Below are positions 57,730 through 64,000 of a stretch of DNA of 64,000 nucleotides, in pieces (the first letter of the stretch is position 1; each line of letters opens with the position of its first letter). A model generated the notes under the pieces. The model worked only from the letters and a program-made list of their open reading frames with translations. It searched no databases and was not told the DNA's origin. The stretch comes from Paenibacillus ferrarius. Its GTDB lineage: Bacteria > Bacillota > Bacilli > Paenibacillales > NBRC-103111. Position numbers and translations under genes: made by a program. The DNA is taken from the NCBI RefSeq assembly GCF_002027705.1, contig NZ_MBTG01000045.1:248001-312000 (forward strand), written 5' to 3'.

Positions 57730-60700
57730 TTAATCCTTCTTGCCAATCGCAATCCAGTTCACATCGCCTTGCTGATCGGGTGAGAACTTGGCCCTGATCA
57801 CCGATATAATCGCACAATCGACGGATTTGCGCTTCACGGACACATAACAGGCCGGGTGGTTCGATGTAGCTGTTAATACGTAATGCTCATCCGCGAATGT
57901 CTCTTCGAAGTTCAGAACCACCTCGATATGCTCATCCTGAAGCTTCATATCAAATGACACAATTCCGAACTGCTGCATCACCTGCTTTTGCGATTTGGGC
58001 ACTTGCAGCAAGCTCTCTGCGATTTTCGTTACAGCCAGAGAACCGTCTTCCACATGTTGGTTGCCGATCGCTCCCGGCTTCAGCTTCTCTCCCTCGATGC
58101 TTTCATCCGCCAGCTTCGCGCCTTCCACACTGCCGTCGCTGAGATGCAGGCTGCTCACCGACCCATGGGCTAGCTTGCTGCCGTCCACGCTGCCAAAGAC
58201 GAGTTTACTGCTGTCAATGCTGCCTGCAGCCAGATGAAAGTTATTGACAGCGGCATAAGCGAGCTTGCTGCCGTCAATGCTTCCCGCTGTCAGCTTCGAG
58301 CCTTCCAGCGCGCCTTCCGCGAGATGGCTGCTGCTTACGGCGCCGGCAACCAGCTTGCTGCCGTCCACGCTGCCTACGGCCAGCTTCGCTGCATCGACAG
58401 CCCCAACAGCCAAGTGGCTGCTGCTTACGGCGCCAACCGCCAGCTTGCTGCTGTCCACACTGCCTGCGGCCAGGTGATAGCTGCTAATGGCGCTCGACGC
58501 CAATTTACTGCCATCAATGCTGCCTGCGGCCAGCTTCGCTCCGTATAAAGCCCCATCGGCGAGATGATCGCCGCTGACTGCGCCTGCGGCCAGCTTGCTG
58601 CCGTCGACACTGCTCGCTGCGAGCTTCGCTCCGTCCACCGCGCCATCCACGATATGCGCATTGCTGATCGAGCTCGCGATGAGCTTACTGCCGTCAACGC
58701 TGCCAAGTGCCAGCTTCGTATAGTCTACAGCACCGTCAGCGAGATGGTAACTGCTTACAGCACCGGAGACCAGCTTGCTGCCGTCGATACTGCCAGCGGC
58801 GATCTTCACACTGGTGATCGCTCCAGCGGCAAGGTGATCGCTCCCGATTTCGCCTTCGACAATTTTGCTGCCGTCCACGCTGCAAGGGGCCAGCTTCGTA
58901 CCTGTTACAGCACCTAGTGCGATATGATCGCTGTTGACTGCTCCCGTTACCAGCTTGCTGCTGTCCACGCTGTTGATCGCCAGCTTCGCGCCATTCACCG
59001 AAGCGTCTTGCAGATGCTCGCTGCCCACGGCACCCAGCGTTAGTTTACTGCTATCGACGCTGCCTTCAAGCAATTTGGTGCTGTCCACAGCTCCCGGTGC
59101 CAGATGATTGCGATCAACGGCTCCGAAGGCTAGTTTCCCCCCATCCACGATATGCTCGGATAGATGCTCGCGGAGAATCGCCCCGCTCACGACTTTGCTG
59201 CTATCCACACTTCCTGGCGCTAATTTCGTCACATCCACAATGTAGTCAGCCAAATGCTCGCTGCTAACAGCTCCGGCTGTTAGCTTGCTGCCATCCACAC
59301 TTCCTGTAGCCAGCTTCATTCCATAAACGGCATTATCGGCCAAATGATAATTATGGACTGCGCCAAGCGTCAGCTTGCTGCCATCAACCGAGTTCGCGGC
59401 AAGCTTTTCATTGTCTACAGCTCCCGCTGCAAGGTGTTCATTGCTAATGGCTCCTACTGACAGCTTCGCGCTCGTAATCGCCCCGACAGCCAGATGATCA
59501 GTCGTGATTGCACCTTGAACAATTTTGGTGCCATCGATGCTTTCTTTCGCCAGCTTCACGCCGCTTACGGCATTGTCCGCCAGATGCTCCTGAGCGATCG
59601 TTCTTGCCGCTAATTTGGAGCCTGTAATCGCCCCGTCCGCAAGATGTTTGGCGTGAAGCGCCCCAGCTACCAGCTTGCTGCCATGGATGCTCTCATTCGC
59701 TAATTTAGCCGCGGTGATGGCGCCATCTGCAATGTGCTCACTATGGATAGCTTTACTTGTAATTTTCTTGCCAGTCACACTCGCATCCGCAATCTTCGCT
59801 TCTGTGACGGCATGCTCATCCAGTTTGCTGCTTGTCACCGCTTGGTCTTGAATAATCCAGCTTGAAATCGCACCCGCCTGCAAATGCTGGGTAGCCACCG
59901 CACCATTCGCCAGCTTCTCTTCCGTGACAGCACCTTGTGCCAGCGTCTCCGTTGTAATCGAATTCTCTACTAGCTTGCTGCCTTGCAGACTTCGATCTGC
60001 GAATATGCCCAGCGTAATGGAGCCCTGCGCCAGATGCTCAGAAGTAATCGCACTTGGCTTAATATGGAAGCCATCAATAATATCTTCTTGCAGATGGCGT
60101 GTTTCAATCGACATAGAAGCCATTTTGCTGCTTGTAACGGCCTCTTCTGCTATTTTACTCGTTGTGATCGTTTCTTCTTGAACGTGCTGTGTAGTAATGG
60201 CTTCGTCCGCAATATGCTTGCGCTCAATGGCTTGCTCTGCCACCTGCTCCGATCTGACCGACCGCTCCGCCAAGTGTTCCGTACGGATAATACCGCGCCT
60301 CAGCTTCTCAGCTGCAATGACGCCATCTTGGAGATGCTCCGTACGAATTGCACCGAACTGAACATGCGCTTCGGCAATCACACCTCTAGCCAGATGCTGC
60401 GCGCTGATTATTTCATTTTGCAAATGTTCCGCGTGAATGGCCTGATCCGCTATTTTCTCAGAGGTCACACTGCTGTCTTGCAGTTTAGAAGCATCTACGC
60501 TGCTGTCGGCCAGCTTCTCTTTGTGAACAACGCCTGCGGCCAATTTGGAGCTGGATACAGAACCATCCGTTAAATGCTTATTCTGAACCGAGTTTTGCCG
60601 TATATGTCTCTCATCCACACTGTTTTCTGCTAATTTATCTATCGTGATGGAGGCTGCCTGCAGTTTCGCACTAGAAATGATATCGTCTGCCAGATGACCG

Positions 60701-62871
60701 CTTTCGACCACTCCTGCGTTGATATGCTTGCTCTCTATAATGCCTTCGGCTAATTTAGCCGTGGTCACTGATTCATCCTGCAGCTTCGCGCTGGAAATGA
60801 CATTGTCTGCCAAATGCTCGCCTTCGATCACTCCCGCGTTGATATGTTTGCTGTCTATAATCCCTTCGGCCAATTTAGCCGTCGTGACCGATCCATCCTG
60901 CAGCTTCGCGCTGGAAATGACATTGTCTGCCAAATGACCGCTTTCGATCACTCCCGCGTTGATATGCTTGCTGTCTATAATGCCTTCGGCTAATTTAGCC
61001 GTGGTCACCGATTCATCCTGCAGCTTCGCACTGGAAATGATTTCGTCCGCCAAGTGGACGCTCTCGATCACTCCCGCGTTGATATGCTTGCCGTCTATAA
61101 TACCTTCGGCTAATTTAGCCGTGGTCACCGATTCATCCTGCAGTTTCGCGCTGGAAATGACTCTATTCGCCAGATGATCGCCTTCAATAACACCCGCGTT
61201 AATATGCTTGCTGTCTATAATACATTCGGCTAATTTAGCCGTCGTGACTGATTCATCCTGCAGCTTCGCGCTGGAAATCACCCGATCTGCCAAATGATCG
61301 CTTTCAATCACTCCCGCATTAATATGCTTGCTGTCTATAATGCCTTCCGCTAATTTAGCCGCGGTCACCGATTCATCCTGCAGCTTCGCACTGGAGATCA
61401 CTCGATTCGCCAAATGACCGCTTTCGATCACTCCAGAGTTGATATGCTTGCTGTCTATAATACCTTTGGCTAATTTGGCCGTGGTGATCGATTCGTCTTG
61501 CAGCTTCGCACTGGAAACCACTTGGTCCGCCAAATGACTGCCTTGGACTACTCCGGCTTTGATGTGCTTGCTTTCGACGATCTGTTCAGCCAATTTGGCG
61601 TTCGTAATCGCACCATCCAGAAGCAGCGATGTGTTAATCGCACCATCTGTGATATGTTCGGCTTGAATCGTTTGTGCAGCAATATGATATCCGGTTACAG
61701 CAGCCTCTACGATATGATCGCCATGAATAGAAGCTCTAGATAGATGCTTCCCTTCAACAGATTGTCTGGCCAGCTTCTGACTTGTAACCGCTTGATCTGC
61801 CAATTCATTCACAGTGACAGATCGAGGAACCAATTTATCTGTTGTAATGGATTCTTGTTGAAGATGGAAGCTCTCAATAGCGCCGTCCGCGATATGTGTC
61901 CCGTCAATTTGTCCTGGAGCTATGCTTCGTGTCTGCACACTGCCGTCAGCCAAATGTTCATTGAATATGCTTTGCGGCTGAAAATGAACGGAAGTGATGC
62001 TGCCATTGGCTATCTTTTCTTCCGTAACCGATTGATCTCTCAGTTTATCGGTGGTAATGGAGGCGTCCGTCAGCTTTGCTGTATCAATGCTGTAGTTGCC
62101 TATATGCTTTGCCTGTACAGCCCCGCTGCGGAGTTTCTCCGAAGTAATCGCTTGATTGTCAATCAGCTCAGTTGTAATGATTAATTCAGATAAATGCTGA
62201 GGAAGAATCGAGCCATTCGCTATTTTCAACGAATCAATGGTTTGATCGGCAAGTTTATCTGCGGTAATGCTGTTATCAAGCAGCTTGCTGCCCGGTATGG
62301 ATTGGTCTTGTATTTTGTCCCCTGCAATACTTTGACTTGCCACATGCTCATCATGAATTGCGCCATCGGCAATCTTATCTCGGGTTACACTGGCTGGAGC
62401 CAACTTGGAGTGCTCAATCGCGAAATCCTTGATCGCTCTGGAACCAATGCTTAGCGGCTTTATTTTGCTCTCATCAACGGATCGGCTGGCTATTTTCTCC
62501 GACGTGACCGCTTCTTCCACGATATCATCCGTATACACAACCGGGTTGACGAATTTGCCTGTTTTGCGTTCAGAAAGCAATAAGAGCGGTGGGGCCGGAG
62601 TTGAGGTTGTTGATAAATTAGCTACTTTTGAAGTTCTTACACTTTCCACCGGAGGAACCTTTCCAGTCATTTTAGACTGCGGCTGCGGTTGCGGTTGCGG
62701 TTGCGGTTGCGGCTGCGATTCGTTAGTTAAGGCCTTCGGAGGGGGTTCTGCTTTATCCTGCTTGGCTGCAGCAGGAAGTGGTTCATTATCGTCAAGCCAT
62801 TTTAACTCGTTCGTACTGGAGTTCACTTTTTGCACATAAGGCCTTACTCTGCTGCTCTTACGCTTACTCAT
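57730..62871 (-). CDS. Giant decapeptide-repeat protein with C-terminal head domain (putative spore-surface fibre)
   Basis: About 1713 residues. A basic N-terminus (MSKRKSSRVRPYVQK), a Pro/Gln stretch (QPQPQPQPQPQPQ near 53-65) and a linker precede some 150 ten-residue repeats from about 119 to 1610. The consensus is x-(G/A/S)-(A/S)-(V/I)-x-x-x-(K/H)-(L/I)-A, for example GSVDGSKLAA and GAVSSYHLAD. A C-terminal domain of about 95 residues ends DVNWIAIGKKD, similar to H-type lectin-like folds. No signal peptide, LPXTG or membrane segment. ATG 62871 has GGAGAGGAG; the frame to 62985 has none. A sigma-K-type promoter lies 40-65 nt upstream. Tail-fibre proteins have similar repeats, but no phage genes are near. 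Confidence 0.8.
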   Translation of the reverse strand: MSKRKSSRVRPYVQKVNSSTNELKWLDDNEPLPAAAKQDKAEPPPKALTNESQPQPQPQPQPQPQSKMTGKVPPVESVRTSKVANLSTTSTPAPPLLLLSERKTGKFVNPVVYTDDIVEEAVTSEKIASRSVDESKIKPLSIGSRAIKDFAIEHSKLAPASVTRDKIADGAIHDEHVASQSIAGDKIQDQSIPGSKLLDNSITADKLADQTIDSLKIANGSILPQHLSELIITTELIDNQAITSEKLRSGAVQAKHIGNYSIDTAKLTDASITTDKLRDQSVTEEKIANGSITSVHFQPQSIFNEHLADGSVQTRSIAPGQIDGTHIADGAIESFHLQQESITTDKLVPRSVTVNELADQAVTSQKLARQSVEGKHLSRASIHGDHIVEAAVTGYHIAAQTIQAEHITDGAINTSLLLDGAITNAKLAEQIVESKHIKAGVVQGSHLADQVVSSAKLQDESITTAKLAKGIIDSKHINSGVIESGHLANRVISSAKLQDESVTAAKLAEGIIDSKHINAGVIESDHLADRVISSAKLQDESVTTAKLAECIIDSKHINAGVIEGDHLANRVISSAKLQDESVTTAKLAEGIIDGKHINAGVIESVHLADEIISSAKLQDESVTTAKLAEGIIDSKHINAGVIESGHLADNVISSAKLQDGSVTTAKLAEGIIDSKHINAGVIEGEHLADNVISSAKLQDESVTTAKLAEGIIESKHINAGVVESGHLADDIISSAKLQAASITIDKLAENSVDERHIRQNSVQNKHLTDGSVSSSKLAAGVVHKEKLADSSVDASKLQDSSVTSEKIADQAIHAEHLQNEIISAQHLARGVIAEAHVQFGAIRTEHLQDGVIAAEKLRRGIIRTEHLAERSVRSEQVAEQAIERKHIADEAITTQHVQEETITTSKIAEEAVTSSKMASMSIETRHLQEDIIDGFHIKPSAITSEHLAQGSITLGIFADRSLQGSKLVENSITTETLAQGAVTEEKLANGAVATQHLQAGAISSWIIQDQAVTSSKLDEHAVTEAKIADASVTGKKITSKAIHSEHIADGAITAAKLANESIHGSKLVAGALHAKHLADGAITGSKLAARTIAQEHLADNAVSGVKLAKESIDGTKIVQGAITTDHLAVGAITSAKLSVGAISNEHLAAGAVDNEKLAANSVDGSKLTLGAVHNYHLADNAVYGMKLATGSVDGSKLTAGAVSSEHLADYIVDVTKLAPGSVDSSKVVSGAILREHLSEHIVDGGKLAFGAVDRNHLAPGAVDSTKLLEGSVDSSKLTLGAVGSEHLQDASVNGAKLAINSVDSSKLVTGAVNSDHIALGAVTGTKLAPCSVDGSKIVEGEIGSDHLAAGAITSVKIAAGSIDGSKLVSGAVSSYHLADGAVDYTKLALGSVDGSKLIASSISNAHIVDGAVDGAKLAASSVDGSKLAAGAVSGDHLADGALYGAKLAAGSIDGSKLASSAISSYHLAAGSVDSSKLAVGAVSSSHLAVGAVDAAKLAVGSVDGSKLVAGAVSSSHLAEGALEGSKLTAGSIDGSKLAYAAVNNFHLAAGSIDSSKLVFGSVDGSKLAHGSVSSLHLSDGSVEGAKLADESIEGEKLKPGAIGNQHVEDGSLAVTKIAESLLQVPKSQKQVMQQFGIVSFDMKLQDEHIEVVLNFEETFADEHYVLTATSNHPACYVSVKRKSVDCAIISVIRAKFSPDQQGDVNWIAIGKKD
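60715..61560 (-). repeat. Seven-copy 120-bp tandem repeat inside the giant gene
   Basis: Rows repeat every 120 nt (four decapeptides, 40 residues) with few changes. The unit reads DESVTTAKLAEGIIDSKHIN then AGVIESGHLADNVISSAKLQ. The copies are far more alike than the rest of the gene, which indicates recent unequal expansion. Confidence 0.88.
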
Positions 62872-62907
62872 AGACTCCTCTCCATTCTCCCAAGAATTAG
62901 TCACTTG

Positions 62908-62935
62908 TAACATATTCAGTCCACGCCCGATAGGT
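62908..62935 (-). promoter_or_regulatory. Sigma-K-type promoter of the giant repeat-protein gene
   Basis: On the minus strand ACC (62935-62933), 16 nt, then AATATGTTA (62916-62908; one mismatch to CATAnnnTA). The expected start is about 30 nt before ATG 62871. Confidence 0.45.
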
Positions 62936-63128
62936 ACGCTAGCCCGTAAAAATGTGCACCAACCCAGAGAAATGCTCAAATCCACCAGGTATTCCGCGAC
63001 TTCTTGCTAGGGAGACTTCGGAGAACTTGTTCACTCCCATCAGCGCTTGCTATCTAAACATGTGCGGATTATGAGCAAAACAGTAGGCGCTATGCCCCTA
63101 TCCTCCTGTTCTATCAGCATCTGTACAA

Positions 63129-63156
63129 ACCAGCACCCCTGCTTTTCCATAAGCTG
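63129..63156 (+). promoter_or_regulatory. Possible sigma-K promoter of the YheC/D gene
   Basis: ACC (63129-63131), a 16-nt spacer and CATAAGCTG (63148-63156; last base deviates). It would start about 45 nt before the ATG at 63209. The 337-nt divergent gap 62872-63208 holds this and the giant gene's promoter and no further gene. Confidence 0.35.
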
Positions 63157-63208
63157 AGAAGAAGTTCCAATTCTGAACCCAAGCTCCAAGTGGAAAGGAG
63201 GGAAGCAG

Positions 63209-64000
63209 ATGGCGAATCCCTACGTGGGTATTTTAGTCAACGATTCCTTATACGCAGGCATTCCCCTAGGGAACACACAGTATGAAGCTATTCAATTCTA
63301 TGAGGAGGCTGGCAAGCAGTACGAAGTAACCCCTTGTTTCTTTCGCATCCAGGATGTTCACATCGATACCATGAAGGTGCATGCTTACGTCCGTGTAGGG
63401 CTTTGCTACGAGCAGATGTGGCTGGAGCTTCCCAAGGTTATTCATAACCGAGCCGTTTATTTAGATCAAGCCTCCTATCAAACATTGGAAGCATGGACAC
63501 AGCAAGGCGTCATTTTGTTTAACAGATGGAATCGCTACAACAAACTTCGCATTCATGAGGTGCTGTTGAAAAATGATACAATCCGGCCTCATCTCCCCGG
63601 TACCTATCCAGCGACCCTGAAAAACATGAAAATTATGATGTCAGCCTACGACTCTCTCATTATTAAGCCTACCAATTCCAGCATCGGTCGCGGTGTTATG
63701 AAAATGGATCGACGCGTCCGGAGCTGGCAGCTTATTTACCCGATCAGCATGAAGATCAGCAACAAAATTTATCGGACGGTCCGGTTCCGCCAGTACCTCC
63801 CTCTGATCTTGCGGCGTAAAATTCAAAGCCGTACTTACATGATTCAGCAGCGCCTGCCGCTGGCAACCTTCGATGGCCGTCCATTCGACCTGCGCATTTC
63901 CGCTCAGCGCGGCGCGACCGGAGAATGGGGCATAACGGGCATTGTCGCCAAGGTGGCCTCTCCCAAACTCTTCCTCACCAATGTAGCCCAAGGCGGTGAA
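63209..64000 (+). CDS. YheC/YheD-family ATP-grasp protein, 5' part (runs off the window)
   Basis: 264 codons are visible with no stop before the window end. ATG 63209 follows AAAGGAGGG. The N-terminal domain (VGILVNDSLYAGIPLGNTQY) and the ATP-grasp part (FNRWNRYNKLRIHEVL, LPGTYPATLKNMKIMM, LIIKPTNSSIGRGVMKMD, TYMIQQRLPLATFDGRPFDL) match the YheC/D endospore coat-associated family (PF14398). These are spore-coat proteins with an ATP-dependent ligase fold; the substrate is not known to me. Divergent from the giant repeat protein. Confidence 0.85.
   Translation, partial: MANPYVGILVNDSLYAGIPLGNTQYEAIQFYEEAGKQYEVTPCFFRIQDVHIDTMKVHAYVRVGLCYEQMWLELPKVIHNRAVYLDQASYQTLEAWTQQGVILFNRWNRYNKLRIHEVLLKNDTIRPHLPGTYPATLKNMKIMMSAYDSLIIKPTNSSIGRGVMKMDRRVRSWQLIYPISMKISNKIYRTVRFRQYLPLILRRKIQSRTYMIQQRLPLATFDGRPFDLRISAQRGATGEWGITGIVAKVASPKLFLTNVAQGGE

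Noticed and set aside
60719..61177. Plus-strand open frames inside the repeat gene
   Set aside because: They mirror the 120-bp repeat on the other strand, have no ribosome site and encode the same low-complexity string twice.
57730..62871. Giant decapeptide protein as a prophage tail fibre
   Set aside because: Repeats of the type SVTxxKLADG occur in tail fibres, but no capsid, tail, lysis or integrase gene is near, while sporulation-type promoter and spore-glycan genes surround it.

Overview
The window looks like chromosomal DNA of an endospore-forming Firmicute, most likely Paenibacillus or a close relative. Reasons: strong AGGAGG ribosome sites, a FapR operator before fabH, a YclNOPQ-type petrobactin uptake operon, Fur boxes, CgeB-, DUF1796-, DUF3231- and YheC/D-family genes, and several promoters that fit the mother-cell sporulation factor sigma-K. 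The genus is inferred. No rRNA, tRNA, phage module, transposase or CRISPR array was seen.

Region 1 (1-9.5 kb) is nitrate assimilation. A truncated Lhr-type helicase is followed by a minus-strand operon narK-nirB(nasD)-nirD-nasC. Divergent to it lies a plus-strand pair: an ANTAR RNA-binding regulator overlapping a TrpD2/YbiB-like gene. The roughly 275-nt narK leader carries a consensus sigma-A promoter overlapped by a perfect GlnR/TnrA box. It then holds what read as two consecutive ANTAR antitermination modules. Each has two hexaloop hairpins, the second overlapping an intrinsic terminator.

Region 2 (9.6-26.2 kb) is core and accessory metabolism. It contains a membrane PAS-GGDEF-EAL protein, a Fur-controlled iron cluster (yclNOPQ, a nitroreductase, a Btr-like AraC regulator with a siderophore-binding-type domain), a secreted CAP-domain protein, a DUF3231 protein, an FAD oxidoreductase, a chemoreceptor, decayed MerR and TraB genes, and fabH behind a FapR site.

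Region 3 (26.2-64 kb) reads as a spore-surface island. It holds three small paralogous helical proteins, about a dozen glycosyltransferases, nucleotide-sugar genes (rmlA-B-D without rmlC, and a CapE/RmlD-like/WecB set for a UDP-L-amino sugar), two CgeB-family proteins, two BNR-repeat proteins, four tandem DUF1796 proteins, small beta-rich proteins of unknown family, polycationic proteins or tails, a giant (about 1713-residue) decapeptide-repeat protein, and the start of a YheC/D ATP-grasp gene. Many transcription units start behind sigma-K-like -10 elements (CATAnnnTA). Six of these also share a GYCCW box exactly 16 nt plus 8-9 nt upstream. A coherent reading is that the mother cell late in sporulation makes nucleotide sugars, glycosyltransferases and a long fibrous acceptor protein, building a glycosylated outer spore layer analogous to, but different from, the BclA collagen-like nap.

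Intergenic DNA carries at least three families of short palindromic repeats: CCTGC-N6-GCAGG, GGAACTACGGTCC-like, and a nested AATAGAAAG palindrome.
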